Below the pieces are notes generated by a model. That model had not been told where the DNA came from, did no database searches, and saw nothing but the letters and a program-made list of their open reading frames with translations. This document shows positions 1-5,275 of a stretch of 5,275 nucleotides of DNA, piece after piece. Within the stretch, counting starts at the first letter, position 1, and each line of letters begins with the position of its first letter. Made by a program: the position numbers and the translations under genes. Source of the stretch: Clostridia bacterium (GTDB taxonomy: Bacteria; Bacillota; Clostridia; TANB77; CAG-508); the NCBI GenBank assembly GCA_900758165.1, contig CAAEQN010000022.1, forward strand, positions 1 to 5,275, read 5' to 3'.

Positions 1-7
1 CTTTCAT
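1..7 (-). CDS. 5' end of an unidentified divergent gene (partial, runs off left edge)
   Basis: Only the first two codons (ATG AAA, Met-Lys) and one further base are inside the window, so the product cannot be identified. The start is believable because, read on the minus strand, a near-perfect ribosome binding site AAGGAGGT lies at 19-12, four bases before the ATG. A plausible sigma-70-type promoter lies just upstream (see 27-55). The gene is transcribed divergently from the nfeD-like/slipin operon and shares its 167-bp control region. The tandem repeat over its promoter suggests it may be regulated, possibly by its own product, but that is inference. Confidence 0.6.
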
Positions 8-26
8 TATTACCTCCTTAATGGAG

Positions 27-55
27 ATAATATAACTTTATTATGACATAATCAA
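27..55 (-). promoter_or_regulatory. Predicted promoter of the divergent left-edge gene
   Basis: On the minus strand, TTGATT (55-50, four of six bases match TTGACA) and TATTAT (32-27, five of six match TATAAT) are separated by exactly 17 bases. The predicted start of transcription falls a few bases before the AAGGAGGT site of the divergent gene, giving a very short leader. The palindrome TTATGACATAA (41-51) lies in the spacer and touches the -35, a position where a bound repressor would block RNA polymerase. Confidence 0.55.
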
Positions 56-83
56 ATAATAATTTTACTATGACATTATCAAA
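30..83. repeat. Two tandem 27-bp imperfect repeats, operator-like
   Basis: Read on the minus strand, the block at 83-57 is followed directly by a second block at 56-30, matching at 22 of 27 positions. The best conserved part begins TTTGATWATGTCATA, and each copy contains ATGACAT on the plus strand. In the promoter-proximal copy this is expanded to a perfect odd palindrome, TTATG-A-CATAA, at 41-51. The promoter-proximal copy covers the -35 and spacer of the divergent gene. Tandem sites placed this way are typical of repressor operators, but I recognise no named regulator box (not a LexA, CtsR, CIRCE or PerR consensus). Confidence 0.6.
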
Positions 84-131
84 AATTAATTACAAGTTTT
101 CTCAAAAAGTCTTTATTTTATCCTAGTAATA

Positions 132-140
132 TGATATAAT
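132..140 (+). promoter_or_regulatory. Extended -10 promoter of the nfeD-like/slipin operon
   Basis: TGATATAAT is a perfect extended -10 element (TGnTATAAT). The -35 at the expected distance (TTTATT, 112-117) matches only three of six bases, which fits an extended -10 promoter that does not need a strong -35. Transcription should start near 147, about 28 bases before the first ATG, with the ribosome binding site AGGAGGT at 162-168. Confidence 0.65.
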
Positions 141-174
141 AGGTACGTAAGTTTAAATATTAGGAGGTATTTAT

Positions 175-639
175 ATGTTACCTTGGCAAATTTGGTTAAT
201 AATAGCTGGAATTTGTTTAATAATTGAAATTGCAACAGTTGGATTTTTAGTATTCTGGTTTGCTGTTGCAGCTCTAATAACTTGTTTATTAAGTTTATTT
301 ATACACAATGTAATTATTCAAACTGCTATATTTGTTGTTTTGTCAGCTTTACTAATATTTTTAACAAGACCATTTGCAAATAAAATTGGTAAAAAAGATA
401 AAGTTGTTACTAATTCAAACTATTTAATTGGAAAAGAAGGAACTGTTTTAAAAGATATTACTTTCAATTCTGCTACTTTAGGTCAAGTAAAAGTTAATGG
501 AGATGTTTGGTCTGCAGTTACAGAAGAAGATTATGGTATTATACCTGCAAAAAGTATTGTAAGAATCTTAAAAATAGATGGAGTAAAACTTGTAGTAGAG
601 CCATTAAAAATATATTCTACTATTGAAAATTCTAAATAA
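175..639 (+). CDS. Short NfeD-like membrane protein (slipin partner)
   Basis: A 154-residue membrane protein of the short NfeD type, close in length to E. coli YbbJ. Three hydrophobic segments lie at about residues 5-25, 27-44 and 48-65. A soluble C-terminal beta-rich OB-fold-like domain (about 84-145) follows, with the family pattern LIGKEGTV (84-91), GQVKVNG (103-109) and a terminal hydrophobic strand near KLVVEPL. There is no N-terminal ClpP-like serine protease domain, so this is the short form and not the long protease-bearing form. Established knowledge: these proteins are encoded next to SPFH proteins and are thought to assist their membrane assembly. Here the slipin gene follows after 50 bases, with no terminator between, so the two are almost certainly co-transcribed. 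The ATG start is fixed by AGGAGGT six bases upstream. The exact biochemical role is unknown. Confidence 0.88.
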   Translation: MLPWQIWLIIAGICLIIEIATVGFLVFWFAVAALITCLLSLFIHNVIIQTAIFVVLSALLIFLTRPFANKIGKKDKVVTNSNYLIGKEGTVLKDITFNSATLGQVKVNGDVWSAVTEEDYGIIPAKSIVRILKIDGVKLVVEPLKIYSTIENSK

Positions 640-689
640 TTTAGTTTTTAAATATATTAATATAAAAAATAATTTAAGGAGGAAATGCT

Positions 690-1607
690 ATGCCATTTTT
701 AATTGTATTATTAGTTATAATAATAATTATAGCTGTAAAATCAATCAAAGTAGTAAGACAATCAGAAGTTTATATTATAGAAAGATTAGGTAAATTTCAT
801 AAAATAGCTGATGCTGGTCTTACAATTATAATTCCTTTTGTAGATCATGTTAGAAGTGTTGTAAGTTTAAAACAACAAACTATGGATGTACCACCTCAAG
901 GAGTTATCACTAAAGACAATGTTACTATAACAATAGATACAGTTGTATTCTATAAAGTTACAGATCCTGCAAAAGCAGTTTATGAAATTCAATCTTTAAA
1001 GAAAGGTATTGAATATTTAGCAATTACAACTATTCGTGATATTGTTGGTAAAATGGATTTAGACCAAACATTTAGTTCAAGAGATGCTATTAATGAACAA
1101 TTAAGAGCTATTCTAGATGAAGCAACAGATCAATGGGGTTGCAAGATAGACAGAGTTGAAATTAAAGATATTACACCACCAGCTGATATCAGAGATGCAA
1201 TGGAAAAGCAAATGAATGCAGAAAGAAATAAAAGAGCTCAAATTCTTCAGGCAGAAGGTGAAAGACAATCTGCTATCACACTTGCTGAAGGTAAAAAAGA
1301 AGCTGCTATTCTTGAAGCTGACGCTGAAAAAGAAGCAAAAATTAGAAGGGCTGCTGGTGAAGCTGAAGCTATTAAAAAAGTTGCTGAAGCCAGAGCAGAC
1401 GAAATACAAATGGTTTATAACGCTATGATGAAAGCTAAACCAGATGATACACTAGTACAATTAAAATCTCTAGAAGCATTAAAAGATATTGCTAATGGGG
1501 ATGCAAACAAAGTCTTTATTCCATTTGAAGCAACAAGTGCTCTTGCAAGTTTAGGAGCTGTAAAAGAAGTGTTTAAAGATGACAAAAAAGATAAAAAAGC
1601 TGAATAA
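690..1607 (+). CDS. qmcA: SPFH/stomatin-like slipin (QmcA family)
   Basis: A 305-residue membrane-anchored SPFH protein, the usual length for the bacterial QmcA/paraslipin group. Residues 1-17 form one N-terminal hydrophobic anchor. The SPFH (band 7) domain follows at about 18-185, with the family signatures ERLGKFH (31-37), GL-x-IIIPFVD (43-52), PPQGVITKDNV (68-78) and DITPPADIRDAMEKQM (160-175). A long Ala/Glu/Lys-rich coiled coil (about 175-240) drives oligomerisation in this family. A conserved hydrophobic tail motif (VFIPFEATSAL, 275-285) precedes a Lys/Asp-rich end. Members form large cage-like assemblies or membrane microdomains and often associate with membrane proteases; no such protease is encoded here. 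The start is set by AAGGAGG at 676-682, seven bases before ATG. An out-of-frame ATG at 685 is too close to that site. The gene ends in a strong terminator. The symbol rests on family resemblance. Confidence 0.9.
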   Translation: MPFLIVLLVIIIIIAVKSIKVVRQSEVYIIERLGKFHKIADAGLTIIIPFVDHVRSVVSLKQQTMDVPPQGVITKDNVTITIDTVVFYKVTDPAKAVYEIQSLKKGIEYLAITTIRDIVGKMDLDQTFSSRDAINEQLRAILDEATDQWGCKIDRVEIKDITPPADIRDAMEKQMNAERNKRAQILQAEGERQSAITLAEGKKEAAILEADAEKEAKIRRAAGEAEAIKKVAEARADEIQMVYNAMMKAKPDDTLVQLKSLEALKDIANGDANKVFIPFEATSALASLGAVKEVFKDDKKDKKAE

Positions 1608-1641
1608 AAAAATTCCTGGCATTCTAGCCAGGAACTTTTTT
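1606..1641. terminator. Bidirectional intrinsic terminator between convergent units
   Basis: A perfect 8-bp stem TTCCTGGC (1613-1620) / GCCAGGAA (1627-1634) encloses a 6-base loop. On the plus strand it is followed, after one C, by six T (1636-1641). On the minus strand it is followed directly by seven T (complement of the A run 1606-1612). It can therefore end both the slipin operon from the left and rarA from the right. The hairpin begins six bases after the slipin stop codon and lies 24 bases from the rarA stop. Confidence 0.92.
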
Positions 1642-1664
1642 ATTACTAATTCCATACAACCTCT

Positions 1665-2906
1665 CTATTCACAATTTTCATCTTTTATAAAATATTTTGT
1701 TCCGACCATTTTATCTGGTAAATACTGTTGTTCTACATAGTGTCCTGGATAATCGTGCGGATATTTATAGCCCACTCCGTATCCGTCTTTTTTCATTCCT
1801 TCTATTGGAGCATTTCTAATATGCATAGGAACTTCTCCTGTATCTTTGCTTGATACATCTTCTAAAGCTTTATTTATAGCTAAATAACTTGCATTCGACT
1901 TTTTAGAGTTTGCCACATATAATGAAGCTTGCGAAAGTATTATTCTTGCCTCTGGCATTCCAACTAAATGTACCGCTTGCATAGCATTGGTTGCAACAAC
2001 TAACGCATTTGGATTTGCAAGCCCAACATCTTCAGATGCAGCAATTACAATTCTTCTTGCCAAGAACATTGGATCTTCTCCACCATTTAAAGCTCTTGCT
2101 AAATAAAATACAGTTGCATCAGGGTCACTACCTCTCATCGACTTTATAAATGCACTTATATTATCATAATGTCTATCTCCATTTTTATCAAAAATTGCTT
2201 TTCTATTTTGTACACTTTCCTTTGCAATCTCATCTGTTATTGTAATATACCCATCTTTTCCTATTTTTGTCGTTAATACAGCTACTTCCAGTCCATTTAA
2301 AGCTGTTCTAACATCTCCATTTGCTGTTTCTGCTATTTTATAAAGGGTATCATCTGTTATTTTTATTTTATACTCCCCTAATCCTTCTGGTTTTTCCAAA
2401 GCCTTTTTTAATACCTTAAATATATCTTTTTCAGTCAATGGTTCTAGTTTAAATACCATTGACCTTGATATTAAAGCTTTATTTACTTCAAAATATGGAT
2501 TTTCTGTAGTTGCTCCTATTAATATAACTGTTCCATTTTCTACGAACGGCAATAAAGCATCTTGTTGTAATTTATTAAATCTATGAATCTCGTCTATAAA
2601 TAAAATACATTTTCCAGTCGGATTTAGCAATGGGTTTTTAGCTTCTTCTATTGCACTTTTTATATCTCCCACTCCTGATGTTACAGCATTTAATTTCACA
2701 AATTTATATTTTGTTGTATTACTTATTACTCTTGCAAGAGAAGTTTTTCCGCATCCAGGAGGTCCCCATAAAATTATACTAGATAATCTATCTGCTTTTA
2801 TTGTCCTATATAAAATTTTATTTTGCGCCAAAATATGTTCTTGTCCAACATAGTCATCTAAAGTTTTTGGACTCATTCTATATGCCAGTGGCTCATTTAA
2901 ATTCAT
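1665..2906 (-). CDS. rarA: Replication-associated recombination protein A (RarA/MgsA, AAA+ ATPase)
   Basis: A 413-residue cytoplasmic AAA+ ATPase, close to the usual length for bacterial RarA. The family opening PLAYRMSPKTLDDYVGQ lies at 6-22. Walker A GPPGCGKT is at 48-55, Walker B ILFIDEIH at 101-108, sensor 1 GATTENP at 131-137, an arginine-finger region LISRS at 145-149 and sensor 2 GDVR at 197-200. The C-terminal half holds the RarA-specific segments RGSDPDA and NGGEDPMFLARR, which belong to the clamp-loader-like oligomerisation region. All catalytic motifs are intact. Family members act at stalled or gapped replication forks, interact with SSB and influence RecA-dependent recombination. 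I chose the ATG at 2906 because of the ribosome binding site just upstream and because the family consensus begins there. The frame stays open back to a TTG at 2999, but that extension has no ribosome binding site and does not look like RarA. It follows ruvA on the same strand; a hairpin separates them. Confidence 0.95.
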   Translation of the reverse strand: MNLNEPLAYRMSPKTLDDYVGQEHILAQNKILYRTIKADRLSSIILWGPPGCGKTSLARVISNTTKYKFVKLNAVTSGVGDIKSAIEEAKNPLLNPTGKCILFIDEIHRFNKLQQDALLPFVENGTVILIGATTENPYFEVNKALISRSMVFKLEPLTEKDIFKVLKKALEKPEGLGEYKIKITDDTLYKIAETANGDVRTALNGLEVAVLTTKIGKDGYITITDEIAKESVQNRKAIFDKNGDRHYDNISAFIKSMRGSDPDATVFYLARALNGGEDPMFLARRIVIAASEDVGLANPNALVVATNAMQAVHLVGMPEARIILSQASLYVANSKKSNASYLAINKALEDVSSKDTGEVPMHIRNAPIEGMKKDGYGVGYKYPHDYPGHYVEQQYLPDKMVGTKYFIKDENCE

Positions 2907-2910
2907 ATTT

Positions 2911-2919
2911 CTCACCTTT
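2911..2919 (-). promoter_or_regulatory. Ribosome binding site that fixes the rarA start
   Basis: On the minus strand AAAGGTGAG lies four bases before the ATG at 2906-2904, giving a workable Shine-Dalgarno pairing. The alternative upstream TTG at 2999-2997 has only A/T-rich sequence before it. This decides the start in favour of the shorter protein. Confidence 0.75.
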
Positions 2920-2928
2920 CTTCTTTCT

Positions 2929-2965
2929 AAAAAATCGCCCAAAAGGGACGCCCTTTTTTGGGCGA
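2929..2965 (-). terminator. Terminator-like hairpin between ruvA and rarA, possible attenuator
   Basis: Read on the minus strand, TCGCCC-AAAAAA-GGG (2965-2951), loop CGT and CCC-TTTT-GGGCGA (2947-2935) form about 13 base pairs with two bulged A, followed directly by six T (2934-2929). This is a good intrinsic terminator and the most G+C-rich patch in the intergenic region. It lies 65 bases after the ruvA stop codon. Its T run ends only nine bases before the rarA ribosome binding site, too little room for a complete promoter between them. It therefore probably sits inside the rarA leader, as a partial terminator or an attenuator. The 5' part can also fold alone as CGCCC-A6-GGGCG, which would compete with the full hairpin. 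Confidence 0.75.
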
Positions 2966-3030
2966 AATTATCCAAAAAAAATTTTTGCTTTTTTACCAAA
3001 ATTTAAATTTTTATTGGACTGTTCTACTAA

Positions 3031-3624
3031 TTATTTTGCTAAATATTGTAGCGCTTCTTTTATTTTATCTTCCAAATTATCTGACTTTATTTTTGGTAAT
3101 ATTTTGTTAATTTCATATCTTCTATATCCTAAAACTTGTAAAGCTTGTATAATCTCTTCCAAATTTTCTTCCCTTTGTATTTTTTCTTCTATTTCTTTAT
3201 TATTTTGTAAGTCTACTGCATCCTCTGTTTTTATTTTATCTTTTAACTCTAATATAATTCTTTGAGCTGTTTTAGGACCAATTCCTTGTAATTTTTTTAA
3301 TGTGTTTACATCATTAGTTATTACAGCTAAAGCAAATCTAGACGGAGTTATGTTTGAAAGTATATTTATTGCAGATTTTGCACCAATTCCTCCAACAGAT
3401 ATTAACAATTCAAACATCCTTAATTCTTCATTTGTAATAAACCCAAATAAGCTAATATCATCTTCTCTTACTTTTAAATATGTATATATTTTCATTTCTT
3501 CATCTTCTTGTAGTGTCTCAATCGCTGTTTTTGACATATATACTTTATATCCAATTCCCTGTACTTCTAATATTACATAATCCTGAAATTTTACAATTAA
3601 TTTTCCTTTTAAATATGCTAACAT
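3031..3624 (-). CDS. ruvA: Holliday junction branch migration complex subunit RuvA
   Basis: A 197-residue protein, close to the normal RuvA length, with all three domains. Domain I (about 1-64) is the OB fold, opening MLAYLKGKLI. It includes the acidic pin REDD at 53-56, the residues that separate strands at the junction centre. Domain II (about 65-135) carries two helix-hairpin-helix motifs, VGGIGAKSA (77-85) and LQGIGPKTA (112-120), which bind the DNA backbone. Domain III (about 153-197, containing ALQVLGYRRYEI) is the part that contacts and stimulates the RuvB helicase. A charged flexible linker lies between the last two. RuvA tetramers clamp four-way junctions so that RuvB can drive branch migration. 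The start ATG has GGAG six bases upstream. In many Bacillota ruvB follows directly; here rarA follows instead and neither ruvB nor ruvC is in the window. Confidence 0.95.
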   Translation of the reverse strand: MLAYLKGKLIVKFQDYVILEVQGIGYKVYMSKTAIETLQEDEEMKIYTYLKVREDDISLFGFITNEELRMFELLISVGGIGAKSAINILSNITPSRFALAVITNDVNTLKKLQGIGPKTAQRIILELKDKIKTEDAVDLQNNKEIEEKIQREENLEEIIQALQVLGYRRYEINKILPKIKSDNLEDKIKEALQYLAK

Positions 3625-3669
3625 TTAAATCTCCATTTCTGTTATATTAACAAACAAATTTTCTCTATT

Positions 3670-3697
3670 ATTTTATCATATTTTTTTTAATTTGCAA
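3670..3697 (-). promoter_or_regulatory. Predicted ruvA promoter
   Basis: On the minus strand TTGCAA (3697-3692, four of six matches) and TAAAAT (3675-3670, five of six) are 16 bases apart, and TGA immediately before the -10 makes it an extended -10 element. Transcription should start near 3663, leaving a leader of roughly 40 bases before the ruvA ATG. No LexA-type GAAC-N4-GTTC box is visible from 3625 to 3780, so SOS control is not supported by the sequence. Confidence 0.55.
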
Positions 3698-3721
3698 CAC
3701 TTTTATTAAATTTTTGTTGCA
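3693..3721. repeat. Inverted repeat TGCAACA-N15-TGTTGCA at the ruvA promoter
   Basis: TGCAACA (3693-3699) and its exact reverse complement TGTTGCA (3715-3721) are 22 bases apart start to start, about two helical turns. The inner arm overlaps the predicted ruvA -35. It could be a two-site operator. As an RNA hairpin it would have a 15-base loop and no following T run, so it is not a terminator. Seven-base arms in A/T-rich DNA can arise by chance. Confidence 0.4.
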
Positions 3722-3803
3722 TTTCAAATGTAATTCCAGTATTTATCAAATTAAAAAGTAAATTTCACTTGTTTAAAGCATATTCAAGGCTAAAGCAGTA
3801 AAT

Positions 3804-3841
3804 AAAAACGGTAATATTGTTTTCACACATTACCGTTTTTT
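3804..3841 (-). terminator. Intrinsic terminator of the BspA-like surface protein gene
   Basis: A perfect 12-bp stem AAAAACGGTAAT (3804-3815) / ATTACCGTTTTT (3829-3840) encloses a 13-base loop. On the minus strand the stem ends in five T (3808-3804) followed by ATTTA. It lies 66 bases after the stop codon of the surface protein gene. On the plus strand it also ends in six T (3836-3841), so it could work both ways, but no plus-strand gene ends nearby. The rest of 3625-3906 shows no supported gene. Confidence 0.85.
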
Positions 3842-3906
3842 CAAAAATATTAAAGAATTTACACTGGTCTTGGAGAAGTTTAATGCCATATTTGTTTTTG
3901 TAACTT

Positions 3907-5275
3907 TTATTCTTGTACTTTTATAGCATTCGCACGTTCTGGGAATTTAGAAGAAAGCCATTCTTTTTGGGTATCATCTTTTACTATTATTGTTACATCT
4001 GATGGTAGAGTATCCAACATATACTTATAATCTTGAACCTTATCAAATGTTGCATTGCGCATATCTATTTTTTTCAGTGATTTACACCCACTAAACATAG
4101 TCTCCACATTAATAAGATTTTCTGTTCTAAAGTTACTTAAATCCAATTCTGTAAGTAATGTACAGTTAGTAAACATTCTTTTCAATCTTTCAGTATTTGA
4201 AGTGTTAAAGTTGCTAAGATCTATTTTGTTTAAGCTTTTACAATTTAGAAACATTGCTTCCATATTTGTTACTTTTGATGTGTCGAAACTTTTTAAATTT
4301 ACATTTTTTAGTTTTTCACAATTTTCAAACATTCCATACATATTTGTCACATTTGAGGTCTCGAAACTATTTAGATTTATATTTTCTATTGCCGAACAGC
4401 CATTAAATAAATTTGTTAATTTTACTACATTCTTAGTATTAAAATTTGCTAAATTTACATTAGTTAGTTTTGAACACCCATAAAACATTCCACTCATCTT
4501 TGTCACATTAGATGTGTTAAATGAGCTTAAGTCTAAATCAGTATATTGAGAACCATTCGTAAACATATAGCTCATATCTGTAACTTCTGATGTATCTAAA
4601 TTTTCAATTCCGTTTATATTAATTTTCCCTGCATAAATTCCAAGTGCTCCAAAGAGTAAAAATGCACTTTTATTTAATTTCACTTTTCCATCTCCAGCTA
4701 TTGTTACTTCCCAAAAGTTATTGTTGTCTTTATCTTCATACCAAGCTAAATATCTTCCATTTTTTCTTTCTGAAATATCCCATGTATTTTCATCATTTGC
4801 GTCATGTCCATTTAATGAAGTTATTATATTTATTTGTTCTATGTCTCCTCTTTTTATACTTGTATTTCCCAAAAAGCATCCATCACCCGAATCCTCTTCA
4901 CTTCCACAAGCTACAATAGTTCCATTTGTAAATATTATATTTCTTCCAGCAATGGTTACTTCTCCTGTTTCTAATATTTCTTGTTTTTCTTTTTCTGTAA
5001 TCGCTTTCTCTTTTTCCAATTTTTCTAATACTTCTTCTAGCGTTCTTTTTTCAGAATCATTTTGGTATATTTTTTCTTCTATTTTCCAAAAATCTTTTTC
5101 CTCCTCTACTTTTGCTGCTCTAGTTTGTTCTTTTGCATCTTTACTTTTTTGTATTATTCCATTGTTATCTAATATTAAGTTTATGCTTATTCCTGCTAGT
5201 ATTAGCAATACTACTATTGTTACAACCAAAGCTATTAGGGTTATTGCTTTGTTGTTTTTTAACTTTTGTGTGTTA
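3907..5275 (-). CDS. Pilin-like N-terminus fused to BspA-type 26-residue repeats (5' partial)
   Basis: The reading frame is open to the window edge, so the true start lies beyond it; a TTG at 5229 falls in the middle of the hydrophobic segment and is not a start. Of 455 visible residues, 1-10 are polar and basic (ends KLKNNKA). Residues 11-31 are a prepilin-like hydrophobic stretch starting ITLIALVV and ending AGISI. A charged, probably helical stalk follows (42-105). Next come a Gly/Asp/Glu patch with two cysteines (123, 133) and a lead-in region containing WDISERKNG and VTIAGDGKV. Seven BspA repeats occupy 226-407, followed by a C-terminal cap ending KEWLSSKFPERANAIKVQE. The repeats match the DUF285/BspA 26-residue surface repeat family, found in adhesin-like proteins of host-associated bacteria and mycoplasmas. 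No sortase motif or C-terminal anchor is seen, so attachment would be through the N-terminal segment. Binding partner unknown. Confidence 0.85.
   Translation of the reverse strand, partial: NTQKLKNNKAITLIALVVTIVVLLILAGISINLILDNNGIIQKSKDAKEQTRAAKVEEEKDFWKIEEKIYQNDSEKRTLEEVLEKLEKEKAITEKEKQEILETGEVTIAGRNIIFTNGTIVACGSEEDSGDGCFLGNTSIKRGDIEQINIITSLNGHDANDENTWDISERKNGRYLAWYEDKDNNNFWEVTIAGDGKVKLNKSAFLLFGALGIYAGKININGIENLDTSEVTDMSYMFTNGSQYTDLDLSSFNTSNVTKMSGMFYGCSKLTNVNLANFNTKNVVKLTNLFNGCSAIENINLNSFETSNVTNMYGMFENCEKLKNVNLKSFDTSKVTNMEAMFLNCKSLNKIDLSNFNTSNTERLKRMFTNCTLLTELDLSNFRTENLINVETMFSGCKSLKKIDMRNATFDKVQDYKYMLDTLPSDVTIIVKDDTQKEWLSSKFPERANAIKVQE
4054..4599 (-). repeat. Seven in-register 78-bp repeats coding BspA units
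   Basis: The unit has the form FxTSxVTxMxxMFxxCxxLxxxxLSx, 26 residues long. The Met/Leu-Phe codon pair recurs at 4561, 4483, 4405, 4327, 4249, 4171 and 4093, exactly 78 bases apart, with no insertions or deletions. Units 2 to 7 each have a cysteine at unit position 16; unit 1 has glycine there. The units differ substantially in nucleotide sequence, so this is an old protein repeat and not a recent tandem duplication. Confidence 0.9.

Noticed and set aside
1113..1428. Overlapping open frames within the slipin gene on both strands
   Set aside because: They are Lys-rich or Phe/Ser-rich frames produced by the Ala/Glu/Lys coiled-coil codons, with no independent support.
2907..2999. N-terminal extension of rarA by 31 codons from a TTG
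   Set aside because: There is no ribosome binding site before the TTG, the extension reads through the terminator-like hairpin, and the peptide does not resemble RarA. The ATG at 2906 has a good site and matches the family start.
2801..3265. Plus-strand open frame of 154 codons across the ruvA-rarA junction
   Set aside because: It lies antisense to two clearly identified genes, has a low-complexity Phe/Ser/Leu-rich product and no family features.
3641..3651. Small palindrome GTTATATTAAC in the ruvA leader
   Set aside because: Four-base arms in A/T-rich sequence are expected by chance, and it does not match a known operator.
3816..3906. Possible minus-strand peptide starting ATGGCATTAAAC near 3884, downstream of the surface protein
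   Set aside because: It is about 19 codons long, has no ribosome binding site and reads into the terminator hairpin.
4055..4483. Plus-strand open frame over the repeat region
   Set aside because: It is an antisense shadow of the BspA repeats and shows the same 78-base periodicity for that reason only.
4054..4599. Regular 78-bp spacing as a CRISPR-like array
   Set aside because: The period is an in-frame 26-residue protein repeat with diverged nucleotides; there are no identical short repeats with unique spacers.
5227..5229. TTG as start codon of the BspA-like protein
   Set aside because: The frame continues without a stop to the window edge, and the upstream codons encode the basic leader and first half of the hydrophobic segment, so the gene is partial.
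1..5275. tRNA, rRNA, riboswitch, insertion sequence or phage attachment site
   Set aside because: I looked for cloverleaf-like segments, conserved RNA motifs, terminal inverted repeats and transposase-like frames and saw none.

Overview
The window is strongly A+T-rich and its genes use A/T-ending codons, strong AAGGAGG-type ribosome binding sites and TATAAT-type promoters. It also carries a surface protein that joins a pilin-like N-terminus to BspA-type repeats. Together these suggest a low-GC Bacillota, most likely a host-associated (gut-type) clostridium. I cannot name a genus from the sequence.

Layout, left to right. (1) Positions 1-7 hold the first codons of a gene running off the left edge on the minus strand, with a clear ribosome binding site and promoter. 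(2) Positions 8-174 are a divergent control region with a tandem 27-bp imperfect repeat sitting on the divergent promoter, and an extended -10 promoter for the plus-strand genes. (3) Positions 175-1607 are a two-gene plus-strand operon: a short NfeD-like membrane protein and an SPFH/slipin (QmcA-type) protein. (4) Positions 1606-1641 are a bidirectional terminator between convergent transcription units. (5) Positions 1665-3624, minus strand, hold ruvA followed by rarA, both DNA recombination/replication-repair genes, separated by a G+C-rich terminator-like hairpin. (6) Positions 3625-3906 are noncoding, with the ruvA promoter, an inverted repeat over its -35 and the terminator of the next gene. 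(7) Positions 3907-5275, minus strand, hold most of a large surface protein whose 5' end lies outside the window.

How the genes work together. The NfeD/slipin pair is a well-known membrane-quality or microdomain partnership. RuvA (Holliday junction binding) and RarA (MgsA-type AAA+ ATPase at stalled forks) share the theme of replication-fork rescue; ruvB, the usual partner of ruvA, is not next to it here. The surface protein is unrelated and marks the edge of an accessory or cell-envelope locus.

Most of the window is ordinary core genome. The parts most worth a second look are the pilin-like/BspA fusion protein, the possible attenuator in front of rarA, and the two operator-like repeat arrangements.
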